A DNA stretch of 64,000 nt, taken from the NCBI RefSeq assembly GCF_012563325.1, contig NZ_CP046232.1:188321-252320 (forward strand), written 5' to 3'. The stretch's first letter is position 1. Each line of letters opens with the position of its first letter. Under the pieces are notes generated by a model. The model ran no database searches. It was not told the origin of the DNA and saw only the letters and a list, made by a program, of their open reading frames with translations. This stretch comes from Enterobacteriaceae endosymbiont of Plateumaris braccata (lineage in GTDB: Bacteria > Pseudomonadota > Gammaproteobacteria > Enterobacterales > Enterobacteriaceae). Position numbers and translations under genes: made by a program. Shown here piece by piece: positions 1-10,519 of this stretch.

Positions 1-205
1 CTATAAAACCAGGAGTATCAATGTATTCAATTTGATAATTATTATAATTGTATATTCCAGAAATATTAAAACAAGTAGTATTTATTTTATGAGATGTAAT
101 AGAAATTTTTTTTCCTATTAGAGAATTCAATAATGTAGATTTTCCTACATTAGTTCTACCTAATATTAAAACTCTACCAAAATAAAATGATATTATTCTA
201 TTCAC
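1..205 (-). CDS. era: GTPase Era, N-terminal part (cut by window edge)
   Basis: Essential Ras-like GTPase that binds the 3' end of 16S rRNA and helps mature the 30S subunit. Only the first 68 codons are in the window. The P-loop reads GRTNVGKS and the G3 motif reads DTPG, with the Era-like stretch GKKISITS between them. No in-frame ATG exists between the preceding in-frame stop (the rnc stop codon, 227-229) and the conserved region, so I chose the GTG at 205-203; an ATT at 214 is the only other codon of that kind nearby. It follows rnc by 21 bases on the same strand, the E. coli lepA-lepB-rnc-era order, so it is probably translated from the same transcript. The C-terminal KH domain lies outside the window. 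Confidence 0.93.
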   Translation of the reverse strand, partial: MNRIISFYFGRVLILGRTNVGKSTLLNSLIGKKISITSHKINTTCFNISGIYNYNNYQIEYIDTPGFI

Positions 206-226
206 TTTTTTAATATACCTATCTTT

Positions 227-904
227 TTAAATTCCTAATTTAATTAATGCATGTTTTGCTGCTGATTGTTCTGCTTTACGGCGACTAGAACCTATTCCTG
301 TTATTATTTCTGATATACCGTTAATTTTACATTGAATAATAAATTTCTGATTATGTACCTCACCATTTATTTGTAATATAAAATAATATGGTAATGGTAA
401 ATGAGATCTTTGTAAATATTCTTGTAATTTTGTTTTAGGATCTTTTTGATTATTGCCAGGTATAATTTCTTTTAATCTAAATTTATACCATTTTAATATA
501 ATTTTTTCTACAATTTTAATATTAGAATCTATACAAATACTACCAATTAAAGCTTCCATAGTATCTGCTAAAATAGATTCTCTATTATATCCTCCATTTT
601 TTAATTCTCCTGGACCTAATAATAAATATTCTCCTAATTTAAATTCTCTAGCAATATTAGCTAATGTATTACCCCTCACTAAAGTAGCTCTCATACGACT
701 CATATTACCTTCATTTACGTTAGGAAATTTATTATATAATTCTTTAGCAATAATATAACTAAGTATAGAATCTCCTAAAAATTCTAATCTTTCATTATGT
801 TTACAGCTTGCACTTCGATGAGTTAAAGCTTGATATAATAAATTTTGACGGTTAAAAGTATAACCTAACTTTTGTTGTAATTGGTTTATCATAATAAAAT
901 TCAC
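227..904 (-). CDS. rnc: Ribonuclease III
   Basis: Double-strand-specific endoribonuclease that cuts rRNA precursors and some mRNAs. The protein is 225 residues, against 226 in E. coli. The catalytic signature NERLEFLGD lies at residues 37-45, with acidic residues E41 and D45, and the second metal-binding pair is D114 and E117. The double-stranded RNA-binding domain occupies about residues 155-225. The start is supported by alignment of the N-terminus ([17 protein letters not shown]) with E. coli MNPIVINRLQRKLGYTF. It lies between lepB and era in the ancestral operon order. Nothing appears to be missing. Confidence 0.97.
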   Translation of the reverse strand: MNFIMINQLQQKLGYTFNRQNLLYQALTHRSASCKHNERLEFLGDSILSYIIAKELYNKFPNVNEGNMSRMRATLVRGNTLANIAREFKLGEYLLLGPGELKNGGYNRESILADTMEALIGSICIDSNIKIVEKIILKWYKFRLKEIIPGNNQKDPKTKLQEYLQRSHLPLPYYFILQINGEVHNQKFIIQCKINGISEIITGIGSSRRKAEQSAAKHALIKLGI

Positions 905-941
905 ATAATTATATTCTAATATTTTTATATAATAATTAGTG

Positions 942-1889
942 TTATTTAATTTCCTTTATTCTATAAAAACGTATTTTAGACGGCCATATATTTTTTTGTT
1001 TTTCTAAACTCATCCAAATATAAGTAGCTTTTCCTAATAAATATTTTTTATTTACAAAACCCCAATAACGACTATCATAACTATCATCACGATTATCTCC
1101 CATTACAAAATAACTATCATAAGGTACTATCCATGTATAATCAGGTTGATTATCTTGATGATATATTTCTAATGTTTGAAATATTTCAGGAGAAAATAGA
1201 ATTTTATGAGAAAAATCATGTATTTTTTCTGTATATTCAAATAATTTTAAACCCCCAAAAATATTTTTATTATGAATATTATAAAGAATAATATTTTTAT
1301 CTAAATTTTTATTAAAACTTTTAAACATTTGAACATAATTACTTATTTTAAATTTTTTATATTGAATAATTTTATTGTTTTTATTAAAAGAATACAAAAA
1401 GACTTGCTTATTTTTTATATTGTATACAATTTTATCTCCTGGTAAACCTATTATTCTTTTGATATAAACTACTTTAGGATTTTTAGGAAATTGAAAAACA
1501 ACAATATCTCCTCTTTTAGGATTTTTATTATTTATAAAATAATGATTATTTAATGGATTTTTTATACCATAAATAAATTTATTTACTAAAACAAAATCTC
1601 CTATAAGTAAAGTTGGCATCATTGATTCTGATGGAATATAAAATGGTTCGTATAAAAAAAAACGAATTAAAAATACTGCTAATATAATAGGAAACAAAGA
1701 TCCAATTTCTCTTTGCCAAGATTCTCTATACTTACTAACATTATAATAATATATATTTTGATTATGTCTTTTTTTATAAAAAATATATAATATTATGATT
1801 TTATAATAAAACCATATACACCCTGTTATTAATAAACTAAACATTAGTACTAATTGAAATATATTATTATTAATATTCATATTTTCCAT
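942..1889 (-). CDS. lepB: Signal peptidase I
   Basis: Inner-membrane protease that removes signal peptides from exported proteins, for example the OmpA and DegP encoded further along. Length is 315 residues (E. coli 324). Two N-terminal membrane segments are visible, about residues 10-38 and 62-80. The catalytic serine is S89 in the motif [10 protein letters not shown] and the general base is K144 in [11 protein letters not shown]; a further family motif [12 protein letters not shown] is near the C-terminus. It is downstream of lepA by 19 bases and upstream of rnc. Retention of an intact catalytic dyad means the Sec export route is still functional. Confidence 0.96.
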   Translation of the reverse strand: MENMNINNNIFQLVLMFSLLITGCIWFYYKIIILYIFYKKRHNQNIYYYNVSKYRESWQREIGSLFPIILAVFLIRFFLYEPFYIPSESMMPTLLIGDFVLVNKFIYGIKNPLNNHYFINNKNPKRGDIVVFQFPKNPKVVYIKRIIGLPGDKIVYNIKNKQVFLYSFNKNNKIIQYKKFKISNYVQMFKSFNKNLDKNIILYNIHNKNIFGGLKLFEYTEKIHDFSHKILFSPEIFQTLEIYHQDNQPDYTWIVPYDSYFVMGDNRDDSYDSRYWGFVNKKYLLGKATYIWMSLEKQKNIWPSKIRFYRIKEIK

Positions 1890-1908
1890 ACTTAAAGTAA
1901 TAAATTAT

Positions 1909-3699
1909 TTATTTTGTTATTTTTAATATAGCTAAAAAAACAGAAGTAGGTAATAAAACGTTACCAATAACTTTCATTTTTTTTTTTCCTTCTTTTTGTT
2001 TTTGAATTAATTTTTTTTTGCGGCTTATATCTCCTCCATAACATTTTGCTATAACATTTTTTCTAAGTTGTTTAATAATCGAACTAGCAATAATATTTTT
2101 TCCTATAGCAGCTTGTATTTTAATATCAAATTGTTGTCTTGGAATTAATTTTTTTATTTTTTCGACTAATAAATTACAATAATAATAAATTTTACTTTTA
2201 TAAGTAATAGTAGTTAATGCATCAACACGTTTTTGATTAATTAATATACTAACACATACTAAATCAGATTTTTTAAATTTAATAAAATGGTAATTAAGTG
2301 ATGCATAACCACTAGATATTGATTTTAAATTATCAAAAAAATTAATGATAACTTCTAACATAGGTATTTCATATATTAATAATACTTGATTAGTATGATA
2401 AATCATATTAATATGTACTCCATTTTTTTCTGCACATAATTTCATTATATTACCAATATATTGTATAGGAGATAAAATATTACATTTAGCTATTGGTTCT
2501 CTTAATTCTTTAATTTTATTAATTTCTGGAAATTTAGATGGACTATCTGCATAAATAATTTTTTTATCTATTGTTTCTATTTGATATTTTACTGTAGGTA
2601 TAGTAGTAATAATATTAATATTATATTCACGTTCTAATCTTTGTTGTATAATTTCCATATGTAGTAAACCTAAAAAACCACATCTATATCCATAACCTAA
2701 TATATTAGAATTTTCTGGTTCAAAAAATAATGATGCATCATTTAAACTTAACTTTCTTAATGCATTATTAAATATATTATAATCACTAGAAGAAATTGGA
2801 AATAAACCTGCATATACTTGCGGTTTTATTTTTTTAAATCCAGATAATATTGTATGAGATGGATTAGCATATGATGTTATAGTACTTCCTATAGGGAGTT
2901 CACTTATATTTTTTACACCAAAAATTATCCAACCAACTTCTCCACAATATAATTTTTTTAATTCTATTCGTTTAGGAGTAAAAATACCTAATTTTTCTAC
3001 AAAATATTTTTTTTGTGTATTCATAATTATTATTTTATCTCCTTTACTAATACTACCATTTTTAATTCTAATTAATGATACTACTCCTAAATAGTTATTA
3101 AACCAGGAATCTATAATTAATGCTTGTAAAGGAAAAGAAGATTTGCCTGATGGAGATGGAATTTGATTTACTAATTCTTCTATTATTTCTAAAACACCAA
3201 AACCTGTTTTTGCAGAACATTGTAAATTAAATTTTGATTTAATTCCTATAATTTCTTCTATTTCTTTTTGAACTTTATTAACATTAGCATTAAATAAATC
3301 AATTTTATTAATAACAGGTAAAACTTTTAATCCCATTTTTATGGCAATATTACAATTAGACAATGTTTGTGCTTCAATACCCTGTACAGCATCTATTAAT
3401 AATAGAGCACCTTCACATGCAGATAAAGATCTAGATACTTCATAAGAAAAATCAACATGCCCTGGAGTATCAATAAAATTTAATTTATATATCTTTTGAT
3501 TTTTTGACTGATAATTTAAAGTTACACTTTGTGCTTTTATTGTAATTCCTCTTTCTTTTTCTAATTCCATAGTATCTAATACTTGAGATTTCATTTCTCT
3601 ATTAGATAAACCACCACACAATTCTATTAGACGATCTGCAAATGTAGATTTTCCATGATCAATATGAGCGATAATGGAAAAATTTCTTATATTTTTCAT
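1909..3699 (-). CDS. lepA: Elongation factor 4 (LepA GTPase)
   Basis: Ribosome-bound translational GTPase that can back-translocate stalled ribosomes and assists 30S biogenesis. Length is 596 residues (E. coli 599). The P-loop AHIDHGKS is at residues 11-18, the G3 motif DTPGH follows, and NKID is the G4 motif. The unique LepA C-terminal domain is complete, ending [14 protein letters not shown]. An 11-A run in the coding strand (codons for GKKKM, about 1977-1987) is a possible slippage site. It is the first gene of the lepA-lepB-rnc-era cluster. The upstream neighbour prlC is not its neighbour in E. coli, so a rearrangement junction lies near 3700-3728. Confidence 0.97.
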   Translation of the reverse strand: MKNIRNFSIIAHIDHGKSTFADRLIELCGGLSNREMKSQVLDTMELEKERGITIKAQSVTLNYQSKNQKIYKLNFIDTPGHVDFSYEVSRSLSACEGALLLIDAVQGIEAQTLSNCNIAIKMGLKVLPVINKIDLFNANVNKVQKEIEEIIGIKSKFNLQCSAKTGFGVLEIIEELVNQIPSPSGKSSFPLQALIIDSWFNNYLGVVSLIRIKNGSISKGDKIIIMNTQKKYFVEKLGIFTPKRIELKKLYCGEVGWIIFGVKNISELPIGSTITSYANPSHTILSGFKKIKPQVYAGLFPISSSDYNIFNNALRKLSLNDASLFFEPENSNILGYGYRCGFLGLLHMEIIQQRLEREYNINIITTIPTVKYQIETIDKKIIYADSPSKFPEINKIKELREPIAKCNILSPIQYIGNIMKLCAEKNGVHINMIYHTNQVLLIYEIPMLEVIINFFDNLKSISSGYASLNYHFIKFKKSDLVCVSILINQKRVDALTTITYKSKIYYYCNLLVEKIKKLIPRQQFDIKIQAAIGKNIIASSIIKQLRKNVIAKCYGGDISRKKKLIQKQKEGKKKMKVIGNVLLPTSVFLAILKITK

Positions 3700-3728
3700 A
3701 AAATATTTTATATGTATATTATTAATAA

Positions 3729-5777
3729 TTATTTTTTTAAAATTTTAATTCCTTTATGTATAAGTAAAATATTACTGTCTAATTTTCTATTTCTAAATTT
3801 TTCAAATAAAATAAAAGGATCTTCAATATTAATTTGAGATAAAAAATTATCTAAAAAATTTTTTCCTATTTTTTTATTAAATAAATTATTTTCTTTAAAA
3901 TATAAAAAAGAATCTGCAGCAAATTGTTCTGACCATAAATAACTATAATAACCAGCTGCATATTCTCCCGCAAATATATGATTAAAAATATTTATATATT
4001 TATTCCAAGATGGAGTTTGTACAATAGAAATTAAATTAGATCTAATTTCATTCATTAATTCTAATATTTGATTATTGTCTTTTACTGGATTAAATTCATT
4101 ATGAATTCTTATATCAAATAAGCTTAATTCAATTTGACGCATCATAGATAATGCAGAATTATATTTTTTAGATTTTACTAAATTATTCACAATATTTGGT
4201 GGCATAATTTCATTATTTTGGTAATGATTAGAAATTAAAGTAATAACTTTTGGTTCCCAACATAAAGACTCTATAAATTGGCTAGGAAATTCTACTATAT
4301 CAAAATAAATTCCATTAATTCCCGAAATATTCGGTATATTTATTTTTGTTATTATATGATGCAGTGCATGACCAAATTCGTGAAACAATGTTATAACGTC
4401 ATTATGTGTTAATAAAGAAATATTATTAATAGGAGCAGAAAAATTACAATTGATATAAGCCACTGGATATTGTAATCTATTATTAGATTTCATTAGTCTG
4501 GATTGACAAATATCCATCCAAGCTCCATTTCTTTTATTTTTACGAATATATAAATCAAAATATATACTTCCATATAACTCATGATTTTCATTAAAAACAT
4601 CGAAAAATAATATATTTTTATTCCAAACATTTACTTTTCTTTTTTCAAAGATTAAACCAAATATTTTATTTATAACTTTAAACATTCCGTATATAACATA
4701 AGATAATGGAAAATAAGAACGTATAATATTGTCATTTATACCATATAAATGGTATTTATATTTTTCTACATAAAATAAAGTATCCCATGGTTTAATTTTA
4801 ATTAAATTGTATTTTTTTTTAATAAAATTTTTTAAATCAGATACTTCTTTTTGAGCTTGATTATAAGAATTTTTGACTAAATTATTAAGAAAAAATATAA
4901 TTTCATTAAAATTTTTAACTGATTTATCCATAAGAGATTTTTCTGTATAAGAATTATATTTTAATAAATTTGCTAATCTATAACGTAGTTTTAATTCTTT
5001 AATTATAATAGGAAAATTATCCCAACAATTTTTTTTATCTTTATTTGAAGCTCTAGTATTATAGGCATAATATAATGTTTTACGAAGTATTTTATTTTTA
5101 CAAAATTGCATTATGCCTAAATAAATTGGAATATCTAGAGATATTAAGTATCCTTTTTTGTTCTTTTTTTTAGCATTATCTTTGATAAGATTAAGAATAT
5201 TATTAGGTATATCTTTTAATTCTATTTTATTAAAAATATTTAATTCCCAAGATGTTATACTGTCAAACATATTATTATTAAAAATAATACTTAAATAGGA
5301 TAAATTTTTTATAATTTTTACGTATTTTTTTTTATCTTTTTCATTTAGTAAAATACCTGATGATTCATAATAATGAATTATATTATTAATAGATTTTTTT
5401 TTCATATAATTATATAAATAAAATTTATTATTTTTTATAAAGATATAAGCATCATATAATTTTTTATTTTGTTTAATCCATAAATTATATTCATTAATTA
5501 TGTTAATAAAAATATTATATATTTTACGTAATTCATCAGTATGTTCTACATAATTTAAATGATTTATTATAGAACAAATACGATTAAGATTTTCATCTAA
5601 TTCTAAAATTGGTTGACAAAAATTTTCCCAATTATAAATATTTTCATATTTGTTTAATAATTTATTTATTAATAATTTATTATTATTAATAATTATTTGA
5701 ATAGCAGGTATTATAAATTTATATTTGATTTTATCAAATGGAGGTAAAATAAAATTTTTAAGAAGAGGATTATTCAT
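3729..5777 (-). CDS. prlC: Oligopeptidase A (M3 metallopeptidase)
   Basis: Cytosolic zinc oligopeptidase that degrades short peptides, including cleaved signal peptides. Length is 682 residues (E. coli 680). The zinc motif HEFGH is at residues 466-470 and the third ligand is probably E495. Further family landmarks, such as [10 protein letters not shown] before the zinc site, are present. It ends 29 bases before the lepA start on the same strand and may be read through into lepA. In a reduced genome it probably recycles peptides for amino acids. A close paralogue such as peptidyl-dipeptidase Dcp is less likely because the length and the lines around HEFGH fit PrlC. Confidence 0.92.
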   Translation of the reverse strand: MNNPLLKNFILPPFDKIKYKFIIPAIQIIINNNKLLINKLLNKYENIYNWENFCQPILELDENLNRICSIINHLNYVEHTDELRKIYNIFINIINEYNLWIKQNKKLYDAYIFIKNNKFYLYNYMKKKSINNIIHYYESSGILLNEKDKKKYVKIIKNLSYLSIIFNNNMFDSITSWELNIFNKIELKDIPNNILNLIKDNAKKKNKKGYLISLDIPIYLGIMQFCKNKILRKTLYYAYNTRASNKDKKNCWDNFPIIIKELKLRYRLANLLKYNSYTEKSLMDKSVKNFNEIIFFLNNLVKNSYNQAQKEVSDLKNFIKKKYNLIKIKPWDTLFYVEKYKYHLYGINDNIIRSYFPLSYVIYGMFKVINKIFGLIFEKRKVNVWNKNILFFDVFNENHELYGSIYFDLYIRKNKRNGAWMDICQSRLMKSNNRLQYPVAYINCNFSAPINNISLLTHNDVITLFHEFGHALHHIITKINIPNISGINGIYFDIVEFPSQFIESLCWEPKVITLISNHYQNNEIMPPNIVNNLVKSKKYNSALSMMRQIELSLFDIRIHNEFNPVKDNNQILELMNEIRSNLISIVQTPSWNKYINIFNHIFAGEYAAGYYSYLWSEQFAADSFLYFKENNLFNKKIGKNFLDNFLSQINIEDPFILFEKFRNRKLDSNILLIHKGIKILKK

Positions 5778-5842
5778 AATAAGATCTCAATTCTATATTA
5801 AATAGTAAACTATTTTTTAAATAATACAGCATATCATTTATA

Positions 5843-6589
5843 CTATTTTAAAAATAAATGTTGTCTTATTATTTCAAATAGAAAAATACCAGTAGATACA
5901 GAAACATTTAAAGAATTAATATTATTAAATAATGGTATACTTAATAACATATCACAATTATTTTTTATAATAGGACGTATTCCTTTATTTTCTGATCCCA
6001 TAATTATACATACTGGTAGATATATTTTTTTATCAAAAATAATATTTTTACTTTTAATATCAGTACCTATGATAGTTATATTATGATTTTTTAATAAATT
6101 AATTGTGTGAATTAAACTATTTACAAATATAATTGGTAACATTTCTGATGTTCCACAAGATACCTTTTTAACTGTTGAATTTAATTTTGGTGAATAATGT
6201 TTAGATAATATAATAATATTTATGTTAGCTGCTACAGCAGTTCTTATACATGCTCCAAAATTATGAGGATCTGTAATCTTATCTAACATTAAAATAAATG
6301 GTTTTTCAAATTTATTAATAATTTTTATTATATCATTTTGATTATACTTAATTTTTTTACAATATATTATACCTAATATTCCTTGATGAACATGATTATT
6401 AGTTTTTTGATCTAACCATTGTTTTTTTACTTCATAATATGGAATATTATATTTTTTTATATTAATAAATATTTCTTTAATTTTATTTGTAATTTTTTTG
6501 TTATTTAAAATGTAAATTTTTTTAAATAGTTTTGGATTGTTTTTTAAAAGATTTATTACAGGATAAATTCCAAAAATAATATCTTCCAT
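5843..6589 (-). CDS. rlmB: 23S rRNA (guanosine-2'-O)-methyltransferase RlmB
   Basis: SPOUT-family methyltransferase that modifies G2251 of 23S rRNA in E. coli. Length is 248 residues (E. coli 243). An N-terminal substrate-binding domain (about residues 1-75, beginning IFGIYPVINLL) precedes the SpoU fold with DKITDPHNFGACIRTA, the MGSENKGI motif, and the knot segment SLNVSVSTGIFLFE. Its position downstream of the purA remnant matches the E. coli order purA-nsrR-rnr-rlmB; nsrR and rnr are absent. Other SpoU enzymes (TrmH) are less likely because of this context. Confidence 0.93.
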   Translation of the reverse strand: MEDIIFGIYPVINLLKNNPKLFKKIYILNNKKITNKIKEIFINIKKYNIPYYEVKKQWLDQKTNNHVHQGILGIIYCKKIKYNQNDIIKIINKFEKPFILMLDKITDPHNFGACIRTAVAANINIIILSKHYSPKLNSTVKKVSCGTSEMLPIIFVNSLIHTINLLKNHNITIIGTDIKSKNIIFDKKIYLPVCIIMGSENKGIRPIIKNNCDMLLSIPLFNNINSLNVSVSTGIFLFEIIRQHLFLK

Positions 6590-6724
6590 ATAATATAATT
6601 TATTTTAATATTAAAAATTTATTATATCATTTAAAAAATTTTAAAAAAAGAATTTTAATATATTTAAATAAAAATTTAATTTTTATATAGATAAATATAA
6701 TTATAAAAAGTTATCTATAATAAT

Positions 6725-7775
6725 TCTTATTATATTCTATAAAAATTATACTAACTCTTCTATTTTTCTTAATATAGATTAAAATCTACTTAAAATGATT
6801 TTAATCTATTTATAATACCGTTTATATCTTTTCTATTTAGAATAAATTTCATATATTGATTTATAAAATTTCAATCTTCTTTTTTTAGATAAATTAAAAA
6901 TTTTTTATTAAACATTGTTACATAAGCAAAAAATAATTTAATAAAATTTAAACTATTTAAAATATTTAATTTAGTTGAAAAAAATTACTTAAAAAATTAA
7001 TTATTATAGCTTTTTTAAAAAAATTAATATTTAATAAATACAAAATATTTTTACAGTTGTTAAACTAAATCATTTTTCTTTATTTACTAATATGTACATA
7101 ATATTTATTAAAAAATTATTTAAAAAAAATTTTTAAACTTGTTCTAGTAGTATAAATTTTAATTGTTCGTAAACACAATTTATATATAGAAATTATTTAA
7201 GTTTTATTATCTATACTATCTAACTATAGAATTGAAAAAATATATTATATGATACATATTTAAAATATGTATTTTGTATATATTTAAAATAATGTTTTTT
7301 ATTTTTTTTCTGTTTTATATAAATATTTATTTACATCTATAAATATTTTAGTAAAATTTTTTGATATGTCTAATATTTCTTCTAATATTTCTTTATAATT
7401 TACAGAATTACTTTTATAAAAATAAATTGGTTTAAAATTATAGTAATCAATAACTTTTAAAAATTTTTTAATAAAAAGATTTTTATTAAATAAATCATCT
7501 ATAAGTAATAAATATTTAGACATTTTATCTGTATATGTTAATATTATATTTTTTTATAATATCTATTAATTTTTTAAAAAAATTTTTTGAGCTACATCTA
7601 CAACAATATAATTTTTTAAAATTAATAAATATATATAGTAAAAAAAGTTTATTTTAATTAAAAAAATTTGAGTTTTTCTAATTTATTTTAAAAAATTTTT
7701 AAATGAGATAAATATCTCATTACCTATAATCACTGTAATATTAATATGTATAAATTTTTGAAGATATTAAATTTT
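6725..7775 (-). pseudogene. purA: Decayed adenylosuccinate synthetase gene
   Basis: Six-frame reading on the minus strand recovers pieces of PurA in the right order and spacing. (a) About 7770-7744 reads LISSKIYTY against E. coli LIPSGILRE. (b) 7739-7688 reads ITVIIGNEIFIS against VTSIIGNGVVLS. (c) 7535-7299 reads YTDKM then a 74-codon open stretch that aligns without gaps to E. coli residues 138-215, including DDLFNKNLF against GDLFDKETF and YYNF against YHNF. (d) 7010-6922 reads AIIINFLSNFF then LNILNSLNFIKLFFAY against LDVLDGLKEVKLCVAY, with one base missing in an A run near 6970. (e) 6778-6728 reads RKIEELV then stops, against KRIEELT. Frameshifts and stops make it non-functional. The first 50 or so codons, including the GDEGKGK nucleotide-binding motif, are gone. 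The gene order hflK-hflC-purA-rlmB supports the call. Confidence 0.87.
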
Positions 7776-7838
7776 ATATAATTTTTTATAATTATAATTA
7801 TATATAATTTAAATATTTTTTATAATTAAAAAAATATA

Positions 7839-8582
7839 CTAAATATTGTTTGAATAAATAATATTTTTATTATAAAATTTACATTTGATTTTTTCTGCAA
7901 TTTCTTTTGCTCTATTTTCTTCATTATAAATAATATATCTTTTTTCATAATTTATACGATCAAATATACTTTTTAATATTTCTTTAGATAAAGAAATATT
8001 TTTTATTCTAACGTCAATAATACTAATTCCTATATCAGCTAAGTTTTTAGTAATAATTTTGCTATTATTTTGAAATATTAATTTAGATATAAAGTTTTTT
8101 TTAAAACTATTAATTGTATTATTTTTATAATTTAATAAATTTTTTATTGAAAAATCATTATAATTATTAAAAATATTTTCAACATTTAATTTATCAAACT
8201 CTAATTGTAATTTATCACTAAATTTTTTTCTAAGTATAATTTCAGTTTGAATTAAATTACCATTAGTTGCTTTAATATAATTTTTAAAATTAGTAATTTT
8301 CCATATTATGTATCCTTTAATTATTAGATTTTTTTTAGAATTTAAAATAAATTTTTCAACTTCAAAATTAGTATTTAATAATCCAGTATGTAAAATTTTA
8401 GTTTGATTTAAAAATGGAATTTTAAAATATAATCCTGGTTTATATATAGTAACAATATTTTTTGTTTTATCATTATTATGATTATATATATTAATACCAA
8501 CGTATCCTTCATTAATAATGAAGGAGGATAAATATAAAAAATTTAACAGAATTACTAATAAATAAATTAAACATTTATACAT
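7839..8582 (-). CDS. hflC: HflC, SPFH/prohibitin membrane protein, C-terminally truncated
   Basis: HflC with HflK forms a large membrane complex around the FtsH protease. This copy has 247 residues against 334 in E. coli. The N-terminal membrane anchor (residues about 3-23), the segment KPGLYFKIPFLNQTK and the SPFH domain through ISIIDVRIKNISLSKEI align well. The similarity ends near NRAKEIAEKIK, and the last 12 or so residues look random. About 70 C-terminal residues, including the coiled coil and cap region, are missing. The purA remnant starts about 70 bases after its stop, so a single deletion may have removed the hflC 3' end, yjeT and the purA 5' end. Whether it still works is uncertain. 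Confidence 0.85.
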   Translation of the reverse strand: MYKCLIYLLVILLNFLYLSSFIINEGYVGINIYNHNNDKTKNIVTIYKPGLYFKIPFLNQTKILHTGLLNTNFEVEKFILNSKKNLIIKGYIIWKITNFKNYIKATNGNLIQTEIILRKKFSDKLQLEFDKLNVENIFNNYNDFSIKNLLNYKNNTINSFKKNFISKLIFQNNSKIITKNLADIGISIIDVRIKNISLSKEILKSIFDRINYEKRYIIYNEENRAKEIAEKIKCKFYNKNIIYSNNI

Positions 8583-8720
8583 TTTTTAAATTCTTTTATT
8601 TAAATTAGATTTATAAAAAATATTTTAAATATATTATTTTTATTATTTTTATCTATTATTAATAATAAAATATTATTTTTTATAATAAATTTATTAAATA
8701 TTTTTTTATTGTTTTTAAAT

Positions 8721-9479
8721 TTATAATTTATATTTTATTTTTTTAAACAAATTATATAAATTGTTTTTTTTAGAATAATTTTTAATTACTTCTAATGTAT
8801 AGAGTTTATCTTGTTTTTTTATAAAACAAATTATATTTTGTATTTGAAAATATTTTTTTTCACAGTATAATACTGTTTCTCTTATATGTTTTTTTCTATT
8901 TTCTTTAACAAGAAAAAATTCATTAAATGATTTTTCTATTTCTTTAGGGAGTTTAAAATATTCAATATTAATATCTAAAATATCAATACCCAAATTATAT
9001 TTTTGTACTATTAATTGTAATTTTTTTTTAATTTCATCACTTATTACATTATCGTTTTTAGTTAAAATATAATTTATTGAAAATTTTCCTATAACTTCAT
9101 TTAAAACACTATCAATAGATTCTTTAAAATTATTCATTAAATTTTGATTTGAAAATATATATGCTAATGGATTAAAAATTTTATATTGTACAGTTACTTT
9201 AATATTAACTAAACTTAAATCTGAAGTTAATATCATATTATCTATAATTAATGGTTTTACAGAAACAACATTTACAACTTTAATTTTGTCTAAAAAAATA
9301 AATCTCCAATGCAATCCTGGATCAACTAAATTATATAATTTACCTAATCTAATAATAATACCTTTATCTGTATTTTTAATAATATAAAATCCATTAACGA
9401 AAAAAAATAAAAAAATGAATACAAAAAATATAGAAAAATATTTTATTGTTTTATTTTTATTAAAATTATCTCGATCCAT
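8721..9479 (-). CDS. hflK: HflK, SPFH membrane protein, truncated at both ends
   Basis: Partner of HflC in the FtsH-modulating complex. It has 252 residues against 419 in E. coli. The long glycine-rich cytosolic N-terminus of E. coli HflK is nearly absent. One membrane segment (about residues 14-34) leads into GFYIIKNTDKGIIIRLGKL and LVDPGLHWR, and the SPFH domain continues to ILDINIEYFKLPKEIEKSF. After about residue 200 similarity is lost, so the coiled-coil and C-terminal part is missing. A 138-base gap separates it from hflC, where E. coli has almost none. The reading frame is fully open, so it is either a minimal SPFH protein or at an early stage of decay. Confidence 0.83.
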   Translation of the reverse strand: MDRDNFNKNKTIKYFSIFFVFIFLFFFVNGFYIIKNTDKGIIIRLGKLYNLVDPGLHWRFIFLDKIKVVNVVSVKPLIIDNMILTSDLSLVNIKVTVQYKIFNPLAYIFSNQNLMNNFKESIDSVLNEVIGKFSINYILTKNDNVISDEIKKKLQLIVQKYNLGIDILDINIEYFKLPKEIEKSFNEFFLVKENRKKHIRETVLYCEKKYFQIQNIICFIKKQDKLYTLEVIKNYSKKNNLYNLFKKIKYKL

Positions 9480-9576
9480 ACTTTTTTAATTATTGTTAAA
9501 ATAAAAAATTTTAATTTTATTATATAATTTTAGTTAATTATATATATCATATTTTTCATTAATCATAAAATTATTT

Positions 9577-10518
9577 TTATAAAAATATTTTATTTATAAT
9601 TTTTATTATAGAATTATATGCAAAATCTAAATTTTCACTATTTAACCAATGTACATTATTCCAATTTCTAAGCCATGTTAATTGTTTTTTAGCTAAATGA
9701 CGTGTAGATAAAATTATTTGATTAAACATATCTGTATAATTTATTTCATTATTAATGTAAGAATACATTGGTTTATAACCAATACAACGCATTGCAGGAA
9801 AATTTATTTGTAATTTTTTATTATATAAAAGATTTCTTACTTCTACTTCAAATCCTAATTGAAACATTTTCATTAATCTTGTATTTATAGCATTATATAA
9901 TTTATTACGATCATAATAAGTAAGAGCAAATTGATATATTTTATAAGGAATTTTATTTTTTTTAATTTTTATTAATTTACTTAATGGTTTACCTGTTAAA
10001 AAAAACACTTCTAATGCTCTTAAATTTCTTTGTAAATCAGAAGGATGAATTTTATTTGCAGAATATGAATCTACTTTATTTAATAAATCATGTAAAGTTT
10101 GATATTTACCATTATTTTTAATTTTATTAATAATAAAGTTACGAACTTGAATATTAGTAGATGGTAAAGGAGAAATTGGTTCAATTAGTTTTTTATAGTA
10201 AAACATACTACCACCAACTAATAATGGTATTTTTCCTTTTTTTATTATTAGTTTAATAATTTTTAAAACATTATAATAAAATTCAGATACAGAATAGTAT
10301 TCATGAGGTTCTTTAATATCAATTAACCAATGTTTTACGTAATAAAGATCTTTTTTATTTGGTTTAGCTGTTCCTATATCCATCCATTTATATATTAAAG
10401 AAGAATCTACGCTTATTAATTCAATAGGAAAAATTTTAGATAATTTCATTGCTAAATAAGTTTTTCCTGAAGCTGTAGTACCCATTAAAAATATTATTGG
10501 TGATAATTTATTATTCAT
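9577..10518 (-). CDS. miaA: tRNA dimethylallyltransferase MiaA
   Basis: Transfers a dimethylallyl group to A37 of tRNAs reading codons that start with U. Length is 313 residues (E. coli 316). The P-loop GTTASGKT is at residues 13-20, followed by the substrate-binding segments DSSLIYKWMDIGTAKP and LVGGSMFY, and a C-terminal tRNA-contacting motif RHLAKKQLTWLRNW. It starts one base after the mutL stop, the E. coli order mutL-miaA. The next E. coli genes, hfq and hflX, are gone: only 97 bases separate miaA from hflK. Confidence 0.96.
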   Translation of the reverse strand: MNNKLSPIIFLMGTTASGKTYLAMKLSKIFPIELISVDSSLIYKWMDIGTAKPNKKDLYYVKHWLIDIKEPHEYYSVSEFYYNVLKIIKLIIKKGKIPLLVGGSMFYYKKLIEPISPLPSTNIQVRNFIINKIKNNGKYQTLHDLLNKVDSYSANKIHPSDLQRNLRALEVFFLTGKPLSKLIKIKKNKIPYKIYQFALTYYDRNKLYNAINTRLMKMFQLGFEVEVRNLLYNKKLQINFPAMRCIGYKPMYSYINNEINYTDMFNQIILSTRHLAKKQLTWLRNWNNVHWLNSENLDFAYNSIIKIINKIFL

Positions 10519-10519
10519 A

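Noticed and set aside
453..758. 101-codon plus-strand frame
   Set aside because: Antisense shadow of rnc with no recognisable motif.
7299..7523. Small intact hypothetical gene
   Set aside because: It is an open fragment of the purA pseudogene; homology continues upstream of its ATG (YTDK) and downstream past its stop.
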